Below are positions 1 to 11,663 of a DNA stretch of 64,000 bases, piece by piece. The stretch lies in assembly GCA_028554755.1 (NCBI GenBank), contig JAPTOF010000010.1:880501-944500 (forward strand), written 5' to 3'. This stretch comes from Cordia subcordata. Lineage: Eukaryota > Streptophyta > Magnoliopsida > Boraginales > Cordiaceae. The stretch's first letter is position 1. The number at the start of each line of letters is the position of its first letter. The notes under the pieces were generated by a model. That model worked only from the letters and a program-made list of their open reading frames with translations. It ran no database searches and was not told the origin of the DNA. A program made the translations under genes and the position numbers.

Positions 1-2556
1 ATTTTTAGAAGTTGAAAATTCTAATTTATAAAAAAAGCTGCATTTAAGCTTTTTCAAATTTTTAAATTTTTTTTAGAAATCAAATCAAATAATTATTACA
101 AAAATAATATATATTTTTTTCAAAAAACACTAATTTTTCTTTAAAAAAAAAGTCAATTCAAACAAGCTATTGGACACATTGTAATTGTAATTATTAAAGA
201 CACGGTACCTTGGCCCTTTTTTTATTAACTCTTTTTTATTGTTGTGGCATTCGCGAATCTTTAAATTTGTTGTTACTAACTTTTAGATAGTTTATTGCAA
301 TTTCATTGATAATAATTAGATACAATTATGATATGTTTGGTAGCACACAATTTTTATGCTACTCTACCCAACTTCAAGCTTTTGGAAGTATTATTGACTA
401 GCTTTCTACTATACTATTTATGATTAAAAATTAATCGTGTGTATTATTTAATAGGAGACAAAAACACATGCCAATGTTTGTTTTATACTCCAAAGAAGTA
501 TATAATCATGCTTCCATTTGCTCATTCATATAATCAACTTTCCAATTATGCAGATTATCCACTATGTATTATTGCCTTTAATACATATGAAACCGAAAAT
601 TTCATACGATCCAACTAATAGTTTATCTCTTTCACTTGATAAAATGAGTTTTAGGGCCCATTTGTATTGGGTTTTTTTCAAGTGCGTTTTTTTTAACCGT
701 TTTTGAAAAAAAAAAATTTTAAGAAGTTGAAATACAACTTTTTTTGGAGTTTCAACTTTTTTGGAAATTAAATTAAATAGTTATTGCAAATTTAATATAA
801 TATTTTTAACAAAAAATGTTTTTTTTTGAAGAAAAAAAAAAAACCCAATCCAAACAGGTCCTTATAGTCTTAATTGGTGCATGGGACTGATGATTCTAAA
901 GGCACTTATTTAATGAATTGTTTTTCTTTACTAAAATCTTGCTCGCCAACACCTTAAAATGGTGTTTAAAGGAACTTTTATTTCGTATAGTTATTGATAT
1001 TCAGGTAAAATATTTTTTACCATGTTTGAACTAACTACAAAGACTATCAAAAGAGGAATCACAAAGCTCAAGATTAGAAAAAATTCACATATCTTCGCCG
1101 ATTGGATCAAGGACCATATTCAGTAGTCAAGGCTTATTATATCATGTGTTGAGGAATGTGGGAGGATGAACACATAATTAAAATTCAGTTTATCATATAT
1201 TTATAGAGAAGCAAATAAATAATTGACTCGCAAATTTTGGGTTACCCGCTTCCATTGCATACACTTGAAGAATATAGTCAAAAAGCTATTAGGGGAATAT
1301 ATTGGAAGGGTTTCTTCTTCTAAAAATCTTCTCTCAAACACACACACAAAAGGAAAAAGAAAAGGAAAAAATAAGTGACTTTTTACAATTCTCAAACGAA
1401 TTTCCTCATTTGGTGTATAAAGGGTGTTTGGCTTTACTTATTTTAAGTATTTATAAACACTTAAAAAAAAATACTACCTCATATATTTTTTATTATTTAA
1501 ATATCTATAAACACCAAATAAATAAATCCAAACACCCTCACAGTACCAACCCGATATTCTCTGCTTCTAATAAGCACGTGGCGTTGTGCGTTAGATTCCC
1601 AAATCTCACAAAGATAAACAGTGAAGACATGGCATTTTCATCATCATTGATTGGCTCTTTTACAATGCAATGATAAATCCGAATTTTAGTTATTGACATA
1701 TTAATTATTTTAGTATAATTGTATCCTCACTTCAATTGGGACTATTCTATCCTTTAAAATCTATTTGGCATAATTTTTAGACACTCAAAAGTATTTTATG
1801 TGATTTTAAAAATAAAAGTTAACTTGTTTGACAAATTTTTAGAAGTGCCTTTATAAAAGCTAAAGTTGGAATAAATTGAAAAACCAAAAGCTCTAAATTC
1901 AAACTTTTTGAAAATTTATTTTTTCATCATGTTAGAAATTATTTATTTTTTCTTTTTTTTGGAAAATACTCCTTCATTTTATTGAAATTCCAACATTGCC
2001 TTCAAAGTAACTAAAGCTCAATTCTTAAAATATCAGGCCAAACAATTAACGCTTTAAGTTTTTAAAAACATTTTATACAAAAAGTATTTTTTTAACAAAT
2101 CAATCAATTCAAGCCCTTAATCTTAATATTGATTGCATAACAATTATTTTATTTTAAGTGTGTCGTAACTTGATTTGATTAAGGACTTGTAAGGATTTGG
2201 TTTTTTCTTGAAAAATATATATATTCTTTTTTTACAAAAAATACATACCTTTTGAAATAGCATTTGATTTGGTTTTTCAAAAGAAAAACTTAACAACAAG
2301 AGAAAAAAGTCCAAATTCAATTTTCCTTTAAATTTTAATTTCAAGATAAAAAAATTAGTTTCATAGAGAAAAACGATTAAAAAAAAAACAAATCAACACA
2401 GAGCATAAATCTCTCCGCCGCTTTCCTTTGATTTTCTCGACGTTCCTCTCTCAGCTGCAAGCTCAACAGGGCACCACCATTTTTTATTTTTCCAGATCGC
2501 TACATTTTCTCATATTTTCACCCAAAAACAAGAAAAAAAGAAAAAAGGAAAACACA
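1..2556. other. AT-rich upstream region of the LPD gene
   Basis: No gene is supported here. The stretch is AT-rich and holds pieces of several small inverted-repeat elements: the 3' end of one near 100-175, a complete one at 654-861, and a longer degenerate one at about 1757-2110 whose end resembles the element at 30.3-30.7 kb. A G-box core CACGTG lies at 1575-1580, about 980 bases before the LPD start codon. The last 150 bases before the gene are pyrimidine-rich then purine-rich, as expected for a 5' leader. Short open frames here do not resemble known proteins. Confidence 0.6.
654..861. mobile_element. Tourist-like MITE, family A
   Basis: The element begins GGGCCCATTTGTATTGGG and ends with the inverse form CCCAATCCAAACAGGTCC, and is flanked on both sides by TTA (651-653 and 862-864). 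Terminal inverted repeats of the type GGGCCTGTTTGG with a TTA target duplication are what Tourist (PIF/Harbinger) MITEs show. The interior is A/T homopolymer-rich and non-coding. The same ends recur at 10461-10689 in this window. Confidence 0.7.
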
Positions 2557-4939
2557 ATGCAGTCCGCAATTTCTCTCTCCGTATCCAACTCACACGTCAC
2601 TCTAAGATCACCAACACCATCCAACACCACCACCACCGCATCGTTGACGCCGTTGAATCTCCGGTTCTGTGGACTGAGAAACGAGGCGTTAGGGTTTGCA
2701 TTCCCGCCGCTGAGGCGTTGCGCAGCTCAGAAAGTAAAGGTATTGAAGAAAATCTCGGCTACGAAGGCGGCTGCTGCTTCCGACAACGGGAGCTCTCCGA
2801 AGGCCTTTGACTACGATCTCGTCATCATCGGAGCTGGCGTCGGCGGTCATGGAGCTGCGCTGCATGCCGTCGAGAAGGTGATGACGTTTTCGAATTCATC
2901 AATTTTCTGTAAAGTTTGTGTGTGTGTGTGTTATAAATGTCAGCAGGTTTAGTGGTTTAGAATAATTATCTTGAGTGCTTAGTTAATTAAGTATACTACA
3001 CTATCTTTCACCATTACGCGACATTAGAATTTGCTAGCTTTTAAGTTTTAGAATCAAATTTTAGTTGGAAAATTTCCATTGGAGCTGAGTTCTGCACTAG
3101 GCTGTGGAGCTGCATTGCATGTTCGGAAGAATGTTATTGTTTCAGGACCCCATGAAAAAAGCACTTTTTTCCTTGAAAATGCACATTCTTTTTGCAATAA
3201 ATATTTTGCTTGTTTTAGAAAAAGTTCTCATTAAGCTTTTTCCAGAAGTTAGAAATTTTAGCTTCTCAAAAAAGTGCCTTTTTTGAATACTGTGCTGCCG
3301 CCATGATCTAATCACCAAGAGCAATGCGACTCAAAGATCGATATAGTTGCTTATTTGAAAATTTTTATGCTTCGGAGTGTAGCTTAGATATGCAAAGAAA
3401 TGGATTTTATGTTGATTCCCTGTTAACTTCTCAAGTTTCTAGGACTTAATGTTTGATGTGGATTTGCAATTACTTGTGTCCATCCAGTGTGAAGTAGTTG
3501 AAGCTTGAAAGAAGTGTTCTGTGATTGCAGGGTCTTAAAATGGCCATCATTGAGGGTGACGTCATGGGTGGAACATGTGTGAACAGAGGTTGTGTTCCTT
3601 CTAAAGCTCTTCTTGCTGTAAGTGGTAGGATGCGTGAGCTCCAGAATGAGCATCACTTGAAGGCTTTGGGAATACAGGTAACGTGTTAGGACAAACCCTT
3701 CTTATCAGAAATAAAGTTAAAGAGTGTTTGGACAAACCCCTCTTGTCAGGACTCAGGAATGTATCTTAAACTTCCTATTCTGTTGTTTTTCTCTTGGGCA
3801 GCGCCATCTAATTTGTTGCTAATATTTTCTCCATGAATAATACTAGGTTTCAGCTGCTGGGTATCATAGGCAGGCAGTGGCTGACCATGCAAATAACCTT
3901 GCTACAAAGATCCGTAGTAATTTGACTAATTCATTGAAGGTGCTTGGTGTTGACATTTTGACTGGTTTTGGCACAATACTTGTAAGTTGTTATACAAACC
4001 ATACAGCCTAGTCTGCATCATCAACTACTTGTTTATTTTTCCGTTAATAGTATAACTGATGTAGGTGCACATGTATTCCTATTTGAACTTACCTATTACT
4101 GTGTCAGGGTCCCCAAAAAGTCAAATATGGGAATGACAATGTAGTCACTGCAAAGGATATAATCATAGCTACTGGTTCTGTTCCTTTTGTCCCAAAAGGC
4201 ATTGAAGTTGATGGTAAAATTTCATGTCATCTCATTCTAATACATCCTCTAGAAGGCCTCTGGTGCTGTTTTATCTATACTAAGATCATCTTAATCTTTT
4301 TATACTTACAACTCAAAGTTTCCATGCAGGGAAGACAGTAATTACTAGTGATCATGCTCTCAAATTGGAGTTTGTACCTGACTGGATTGCCATTGTTGGA
4401 AGTGGTTACATTGGGCTTGAATTTAGTGATATCTATACGGCACTTGGCAGTGAGGTAACCTTCTATCCGATCTTTGTCCCTTCCCCCTTTTCTTGAAATC
4501 TCTGTTTGTTCCATTGTGTTTCTACTCCACTTACTGAACACATGAGCACAATTTCCTTCCTAGGAGCAACTGTTGGATCTTACTGTTGTTGCCCAACACC
4601 ATGTTGTTTACTTTTCTTAATTCTTTATGGAAATTTGCCATTCAGAATATTAGTAACTCCGCTTTATTATCCTTCTATTTCTTTGTGATAGCGTCATTGA
4701 CTTTCTGTTTACTGGATATATATTTTGTTAGGCTAGATAATTTTGTATGGAACTTAAGTTTGGCCCAAAATTGTTATATTGCCAGTGCATAGATGTCTTG
4801 CAAAGAAAATGTGAACAAAAGAACCTGTTTGTCAGAAAGCTCGGAAGGAATGGGAAAACAATGCAGTTAATTGTTTTCGGTTACACTAGAACTCTTTATA
4901 TGGCTAAAACATTGTAAACTAGAGGGAGGGAGGGAGGGG

Positions 4940-4979
<40 letters not shown>

Positions 4980-7900
4980 GGAAGATTTTTCATGAGGTGT
5001 ATATAATTCTTTCCTCTTTCTTCATGAACTATATTAGTCCCACGTGTATCTTCACATGCTGAGGTTTCTTCCTATTACCTAATATTTAACTTGCTTGCAA
5101 TTGTTGCTTGCATTGCACCCAAGCCTCCCCTCCTCCCAAGGTTTAATCTTCCTTGCTGCTGCTGTAGCAAGGCTCTAAAATTCTCATCTAAGTATATTAA
5201 GTTGATGATACTCTGTAGGTCACCTTCATTGAAGCCCTAGATCAGCTTATGCCTGGTTTTGATCCTGAGATTAGCAAGTTAGCTCAAAGAGTTCTGATAA
5301 ATCCAAGGAAAATCGATTACTACACTGGAGTTTTTGCGACCAAGGTACAATTGCTTTCTTACATGTATTCTCAATGTGGAAGCTTTCAACACGCCAACTA
5401 ATCTTCATGAATATTTTCAATAGATTACTCCAGCAAAGGATGGGAAACCAGTCATTATTGAGCTTACTGATGCCAAGACAAAAGAACCAAAGGACACTTT
5501 GGAGGTGGGTTCATATTAGTGAGCTCCACTGGTTTCTAAAGAAATTTGAAGGACAGAAAAATAGAAGAGTGTCTAGAAAGCAGATGTTTTGGAGTAAAGG
5601 TTTTGGTCAGAGGCTGAAGTTGTCTTAGCATGTTTACTGAATTGAATTTGTCCTTCTTATGGATGTTGCCATTAGATTCTTTAGGGATGATACACCTTAC
5701 TTTTCATGCTGTCATGATATAATGACATTTCAAAAGTAATTTCCTACCAATAGTCTTTCAGTTGTTGGCATTTACGATTAAATTAACTTGTTCTCTACTA
5801 CAGGTAGATGCAGCACTAATTGCCACAGGAAGGGCTCCATTCACAAAAGGCCTTGGTTTGGAGAATGTATGCTGACCCCATAACGCGCATCTAGGTCCAC
5901 ATACCTTGTGGAAAAGGTTTTAAAATTTTTTGCAATGGTTGTTTTTCAGATCAATGTAGAGACACAACGAGGTTTCATTCCAGTCGATGAACGGATGCGT
6001 GTAATTGATACAAATGGCAAAGTGGTCTGTGAAGGATGCCTTTCGACTATTTTTAATTTATATTTGCTGTATTTGGCTCTTGACTTGGTACTTGATCAGT
6101 AGGTTCCTCACATATATTGCATTGGTGATGCAAATGGTAAAATGATGCTTGCACATGCAGCAAGTGCTCAGGGAATTTCTGGTAAAGGTTTAACATTTAT
6201 ACAAATTTTGCCTTTTGTTTTGCTTGGGTTTAACATTTCTGTTACTTAACCAGTTTAAATGTCATTGCCTTCTTGTTATAGTTGTTGAACAAGTCAGTGG
6301 AAGCGATCACGTGCTTAACCATCTCAGTGTCCCAGCAGCTTGTTTTACTCATCCTGAAATCAGTATGGTTGGGTTGACAGAGGTACATAAACTTTTCAAG
6401 ATTGTTTGTGCCCTCAAGCAGATTAACAACTTTGGCCTGCGAAATCAGCTAATTTCTTGAGTAACGTTACATAGACTATTTTGAACCAGAAACTTCTTGG
6501 CCTGTGATGGCAGGGAGCTAGTTTGGAACCTAAGCTGCATTAGTTAGCTAACTAGTTTGAACCATAAACTAGTTAACCTATGATATTATGCTTTTATGAA
6601 CTGTTAAGGAGATAATTGTTTCAGTCAAGTGCAGGGGATAGTTTTGATAGTAAACACCTTCCTATATTTAGGCTGCATTTGGTTTACCTGTTTTCTGTTT
6701 TCATTTTCTATTTTCATTCTCTGAAAACAGTTTTCATTTTTTGTTTTCTAAAATTTGGAGAATGTGTTTGGTTAAGAAAAGTGTTTTTCTTTTTGTTGTT
6801 TATTTACAAAATTGCCAACTTATTTTCCAATTTTTTTAGAGTTATTTACAAAATTGCCTCCTTGTCTTTTAAATTTTTTAGATATATTCACAAAAATGCC
6901 ACCTTGTTTTCTAAATCCTTTAGAGTTATTTAGAAAATTGCCACCTTGTTTTCTAAATCTTTAAAGTTATTTACAAAATTACTACCTTGTTTTCTAAATC
7001 TTTAGAGTTATTTACAAAATTGCCACCTTGTTTTTAAAAATTTTTAGAGTTATTTACAAAATTGCCACCTTGTTTTAAGAGAAAACACTTTTTTGATGTT
7101 TTCTGATTTCCTAAAAAACTGTTTTCTGTTTTCTAAAAATGAAAACAAAAATAGTTAACCAAATGAGTTTTCTATCCTAATTTTTAGTTTTCCTAAAATT
7201 GCTGGACCGAGCTAGTATAGTGTTATATGTTTATTCACAACTTCTGCAAACCTGAAATATTAAGGTCTTTCAGAGGATCCATATGAACCATATGTTCTTA
7301 CTGCCCATTTGCAGCCACAAGCGAGGGAGAAAGCCGAAAAGGAGGGATTTGAAGTCAGTATTGCAAAGACAAGTTTCAAGGCTAACACAAAGGCTCTGGC
7401 AGAAAATGAAGGGGAGGGCCTTGCAAAGGTTTTATCCTTTACCTTCTTTGTCTTTCAATGCTAACTATACGGTGAAGCATTCAGAAATTATCATGAAACT
7501 ACTGACTGATGTAACTATGAAGCATTTGGAAATTATCATGAAACTAATCACTGGATGTTAACTGGCAAGTTGTGGCCCTTGTCGTTACTTCTTTTGCCAC
7601 TTGCTTCTCATGTAAAGTATTGCTAAACTCATAATATTATTTGAGTCTGAGTAGGATCCTACTTCGCTATCCATGATGGTTGCAGACAAATTCACAATGA
7701 AAATTTATTAACGAAAGACAGCTGATATCTATTACATCCTTGGACTGTTTCTCTTTTAAGTTGTGGAAACAAATGGTGATAAAGGTGTATAATGAGGCTA
7801 AGTTATAGTGACTGCAAATGAATCCCTAGTATATAATAGTTTTCTAGCTTTTTAGGTTTAAGTTAATAGTTCAGACCAAGTCTTCTTTCTCCTCCCTCCA

Positions 7901-8663
7901 TGATACCTATCAAATGCTGTTACATTTCCATATGTCTAATGGACATCTCTACTTTCACCAAAGCATCATATATCTAGGGGGCATCTGGACTTTCACTAAT
8001 TCAGTTTTTCCATTGTTCCATGTGTATTTTATGCAGTTGATATATAGAGCTGATAATGGAGAGATTCTTGGAGTTCATATCTTCGGAATGCACGCTGCAG
8101 ATCTCATTCATGAAGCATCAAATGCTATAGCCTTGGCCACACGTGTTCAGGTGATTAGCTTTACTTTCTCAATATAAAATGATGGATTAGCTCAAACTAG
8201 CAAGTTGATTTATCTCCGTTTACACTACATTATAATCTATAGATATCTTTCTGCTGCAACTTTATCCCATCATCTTACATCACCTAAAACTATTTGATTC
8301 TACATGGCAGGACATAAAGTTTGCAGTTCACGCTCATCCAACCTTGTCTGAAGTTCTTGATGAGCTTTTTAAATCAGCGAAGGTAAACAATCTAATGTTT
8401 GCTTATTACTGCTTAAAACAGATTGATCAAGGACCATTTCCTTTACACTTGAAAACTTGAGCTCTTTTTCTTTTCACGAACTTACAAGAAAAAAGTATGC
8501 TAGAATTACTGCAACACTTTATCTGTTCGTCTGTTCTTGTACGAAGGAAAAACAATTCCTTTTGTTAAGTTTGTGCTCCTGTGAGAGTTCTCACTCTTTC
8601 TATCGGTTGTTCAAGCAGGTAAACTATCATGCTGCTACTCATAGTGAACCGGTTGCTGTCTAA
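2557..8663 (+). CDS. LPD1: Dihydrolipoyl dehydrogenase, chloroplastic (plastid pyruvate dehydrogenase E3)
   Basis: This enzyme reoxidises dihydrolipoamide with NAD+ as E3 of the plastid pyruvate dehydrogenase complex, which supplies acetyl-CoA for fatty acid synthesis. Fifteen exons join in frame: 2557-2877, 3531-3677, 3847-3981, 4108-4213, 4330-4454, 5219-5344, 5424-5504, 5804-5866, 5950-6024, 6103-6181, 6282-6382, 7315-7428, 8037-8150, 8311-8382, 8619-8663, giving 567 residues, close to the Arabidopsis plastid forms. Residues 1 to about 80 are Ser/Thr-rich and basic, a plastid transit peptide. FAD site GAGVGG is at 92-97, the redox disulfide CVNRGC at 123-128, the NAD site GSGYIG at 260-265, and the catalytic His-Glu pair of HAHPTLSE at 538 and 543. 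The MQSAIS start gives the transit peptide; an upstream in-frame extension is only leader. The intron after exon 11 has taken in a MITE (6671-7195). The exon 9 donor (GTCTGT) is unusual but preserves the family spacing. Plastid rather than mitochondrial identity rests on overall resemblance to the long plastid type. Confidence 0.95.
4921..4977. repeat. GGGA/GA microsatellite in LPD intron 5
   Basis: A purine-only run: several GGGA units followed by about 17 GA units. It lies inside the intron between exons 5 and 6 of the LPD gene and is likely length-polymorphic. It does not overlap the splice sites. Confidence 0.95.
6671..7195. mobile_element. MITE, family B, with internal 39-bp minisatellite (LPD intron 11)
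   Basis: The 5' end is GGCTGCATTTGGTTTACC, preceded by TTA. The centre holds about seven copies of a roughly 39-bp unit built around TTTACAAAATTGCCACCTTG. The 3' part (AAAACAAAAATAGTTAACCAAATGAG) mirrors the 5' TTTTCTGTTTTC stretch, but the outermost inverted repeat is eroded. A second copy with both ends intact lies at 58293-58765. The element sits wholly within the LPD intron between exons 11 and 12, so it does not break the gene. Confidence 0.75.
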
Positions 8664-10288
8664 GCTTAGCGAATAGGCGTGGTTAAGAGTTTTCAGAAAT
8701 TTACTTTTATTAGGGAATATGGAGAGAATGCACAGGACCCTGCAGGGGAAAAGGTCAACCCATTTCCGTTGCAGACGATAAAGAGTGCACATTGAGCTCA
8801 GCTGCCATTCCAGAGACAATTGAACCTGGCTCGGTATGGCAATGGGTACTTCTAGTCTTCCAGGCGGTTTTGAGAGGCCTTGATGAGATGTTATGTACTA
8901 TTCTTCAATTTATTTGGAAATTTGTTTCCACACTTACGATTTAGATTGAATGTAGCCTATCTTCACCTAAGTTAATCACAATAGGGGCTTCTTGTTTCAC
9001 TTGTTCCTCGCCTTTCATGCAAATGCCATAGTTTTTGAGCTGTAATGGTTATCCATTGACCAAAAAAGAAAAAAAGGCTGTAATGGTTATGCACATACCA
9101 TAGTTTCTTATGTAATGTTAATCCAGACCGGGCTTGGATTGCCTACGTCAAGTACTTCATCACTCGTTGCCGTTAATTGTAAAGAGTGAAAAGCTTGAGT
9201 GCATTGTATCATTATTGAACCTCTACTGACAAAATGTTTCCCCTAGTTTGATTGCTGGAAAATCACCAGCAATGGTTAAAGGGAGCCTTGTTCCCCTCAC
9301 CCGAGAGGAACACACTAGCCGGAGGATGTTAACAACTTTTAAAATACTGTTTTAAAGCTAAGCAAAACAAGGTGCAGCTAAGCAAGGCAGGTCATTAGAT
9401 AGACTCTTTGGGAAGGTACGCATCTTACTCTGTTTCATAAGCCCCACCCTTAAACTTTTGAGCGCATCCTGGGCAGGATCTATTTGTCAAGTAAGGCACC
9501 TCCCTCCCAAGAGGAACAGGAGACCTATTACCCTTGCCCGGGGAAGTGAGACCTACCCATTGATTTGATACTAGATGAGCGGCCATACTATGTCCTGCCC
9601 TAACCCAAGATAGGGAGATCACAGAGAGCTCCAGAGAATGGCATCTACTACTGCCTCCCTCTCCTCCCTCCACTTGACTTATAAGACTCCCAGACTAGTA
9701 TATGGTGAAGCAAGAGCTGCACGCTACAAGCAAATCAGATACCCAACAAATGCATTGATATATGACGTGCATTAATACTAGTCACTGCTCAGAAATGGAC
9801 TCAGTTCAGTAAAACCATCTACTCACAAGCTAAAAAAACACATCCCAGGCGGACAAAAACAATCTTCCCACAAACAAGACAATGACAATAAAATCATGAA
9901 GAAGCTCACTCTCCTAATTCCCAACTTGATAGGTTTAACTATTATGGCTAGATGAAGAAGCCTACTTGACAACTATGACAAAGCCCTGGAAAACCAATCA
10001 AGTTCAGCAATACAAATCGCCACGCAAAATCACAACAGATTAACCTTCAAGGAAATGATCAACTAGGCTCAACACAGGCAATGTAGCAACAGAAGGGCTT
10101 CCAAGTACCAACGAAAATCACTAGCTCAAAGTGTCATACCAGTAAAATCCTCAGTGCAATATCATCATAGTGAACACTAGGAAAAAAAAAAAAAAACTCA
10201 AAAATTTTCTTAAACAATGAGATTCACGAAAAGCAACCATTTTTATCAAATGGGGCCTCTTCTTTTTCTTTTCCTAATAAATAGAAGT
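8664..10288. other. Intergenic space between the convergent LPD and RPL29 genes
   Basis: The first 350 or so bases are probably LPD 3' UTR. From about 9240 to 9720 the composition becomes markedly more GC-rich than the surroundings, and one frame on the minus strand stays open for 82 codons (9425-9673), but it does not resemble a protein I know. From 9720 to 10280 the sequence is ordinary AT-rich DNA that should include the RPL29 3' UTR on the minus strand. No RNA gene is recognised. Confidence 0.5.
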
Positions 10289-11062
10289 CTACTCTTCTAC
10301 AGCAGAGCCTTCGTTCTTGTTGTTGTGCTTCCTTGCATACCTCTGGTTCCTCAAAAACTTTGGATCCATCTACAAAAAACCAAAAAAAAAGAAAAAAGAA
10401 AATAAAACAAAAAAAAAACCAAAATTTGCTTCCTTCATTACATTATCATGAAACACATTTAGGGCCTGTTTGGATTGGCTTTTTCTCAAAAAAAAAAAAT
10501 CTTTTTTTCCTTAAAAAAGTACATTCTTTTGCAATAATTATTTAAACATGGCCTTTGCAAAAGGTGAAACTCTTAAAAAAAAAAAAAGCTCAAATATAGC
10601 TAAAAGCCAGAATTTTTAGCTTAAAAAAATTTTTTTTCCAAAAATTCTCAAAAAAGCACCTTCAGAAAAAGCCAATCCGAACGAACCCTTAATCCAAACG
10701 GGCAATTCCTGACGTCAGCACCGGATCGTTTCGCAAATGTTCATTTTACACACACATAAACAGATGAATATCTCAAGTCAGCAACACAATTTTGAGCTGA
10801 TCAGGACGCTTTGAAGATTTTGACGCGCACAGACATATAAATTGCTAATATCAGCTTCAAATTTTCAGCTCATGCGAACCTCGCAAATTTTTTATACACA
10901 AAGAAACACACACATATATATGTATATATGTGTGTGTATATACGGAGAGAGAAAAGGTACCCCTTTGGTGGAGGTGTGGCGATGGCGGCGCGCCTTCTTG
11001 ATGCCATTCTTGTGGGCTTTGTAGGACTGGTTGTGTGCTGTGTGGTTCTTCGACTTCGCCAT
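10289..11062 (-). CDS. RPL29: 60S ribosomal protein L29 (eL29)
   Basis: A small, very basic protein of the large ribosomal subunit. Two coding exons on the minus strand, 11062-10961 (34 codons) and 10369-10289 (27 codons with stop), join at a phase-0 intron to give 60 residues. The protein begins [20 protein letters not shown], continues with a basic [10 protein letters not shown] stretch and has [16 protein letters not shown] after the intron. This is the eukaryotic eL29 family at its normal plant length. The intron holds a Tourist-like MITE (10461-10689). A non-coding first exon is likely: a donor at 11173 and an acceptor at 11086 would remove an 88-base 5' UTR intron. The upstream telo-box and TGGGCY motifs fit a ribosomal protein promoter. 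SAR1 lies head-to-head about 1.8 kb away. Confidence 0.96.
10461..10689. mobile_element. Tourist-like MITE, family A, in the RPL29 intron
   Basis: Ends are GGGCCTGTTTGGATTGGC on the left and the inverse GCCAATCCGAACGAACCC on the right, with TTA on each side. The interior is A/T homopolymer runs with internal self-complementarity, so the element can fold into a long hairpin. It lies inside the single coding-region intron of RPL29. Confidence 0.75.
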
Positions 11063-11085
11063 ATCCTCTTCCTCTTCTCCTTCTG

Positions 11086-11173
11086 CTGCAAAAAACCAAA
11101 ATTTTATTTATTTTCCAAAATTTTAACTTCAAATATACACACTATATATATAATTAGGCAATGGTGATAGTAC
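11086..11173 (-). other. Probable 5' UTR intron of RPL29
   Basis: On the minus strand a donor (CACGAG|GTACTA) is followed 88 bases later by a pyrimidine tract and acceptor (TTTTGCAG|CAG), 23 bases before the start codon. A leader intron is common in ribosomal protein genes. The acceptor is a CAGCAG pair, so the exact junction may vary by three bases. No transcript is available to confirm it. Confidence 0.55.
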
Positions 11174-11235
11174 CTCGTGGGTAGGGCTTTGATGGTGAGA
11201 AACAGCGGAGGAGGAGATTAATAAAACGTGGTTTC

Positions 11236-11323
11236 TAGGGTTTTTGTTGGACAAAATAAGGGCCCTTTGTGATTGGGCCAAATGATTAAGTTGGGCTTAC
11301 TGTCTGCACTTTGCCAAGGCCCA
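11236..11323 (-). promoter_or_regulatory. Telo-box plus site II elements of the RPL29 promoter
   Basis: On the minus strand AAACCCTA lies at 11243-11236. Upstream of it are three TGGGCY-type motifs: TGGGCC at 11274-11279 and TGGGCT at 11292-11297 (plus strand), and GGCCCA at 11318-11323. The telo-box with site II combination is the known signature of plant ribosomal protein and growth-related promoters, where TCP-type and Pur-alpha-type factors bind. Confidence 0.7.
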
Positions 11324-11592
11324 GAGATCACTTATGGTTTTGTTACTTATGACTAACTTTTGAGAAGAGTACTTTGTTTTTGAGAAATTAAATATTTTGA
11401 TTTATGAAAAAAAAAATAGTTTTTGTAGAATTTTATAATTTTTAAAAACTAAATTAAATAATTATTGCTAAAAGAATATATTTAAAAAAAAAATCCAAAC
11501 AAGCCTTAATATTTTGACATGGGATCCTAGCAAATCATTTGGTCATTATCATTAGATCCATTTAAATAAATGCGAGTGGAACGATTTGAATA

Positions 11593-11596
<4 letters not shown>

Positions 11597-11656
<60 letters not shown>
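11597..11656. repeat. AT dinucleotide microsatellite
   Basis: About 30 uninterrupted AT units between RPL29 and SAR1. Confidence 0.97.

Positions 11657-11663
<7 letters not shown>

Noticed and set aside
1302..1673. 123-codon plus-strand frame upstream of LPD
   Set aside because: Low-complexity Lys/Glu and Ser/Thr content, no start context or similarity, and it lies in repeat-rich promoter DNA.
4921..4977. Regulatory GA element for LPD
   Set aside because: It is deep inside an intron and looks like a plain microsatellite.
9425..9673. 82-codon minus-strand open frame
   Set aside because: No recognisable domain and no splice partners; the stretch is reported as an unexplained island and not as a gene.
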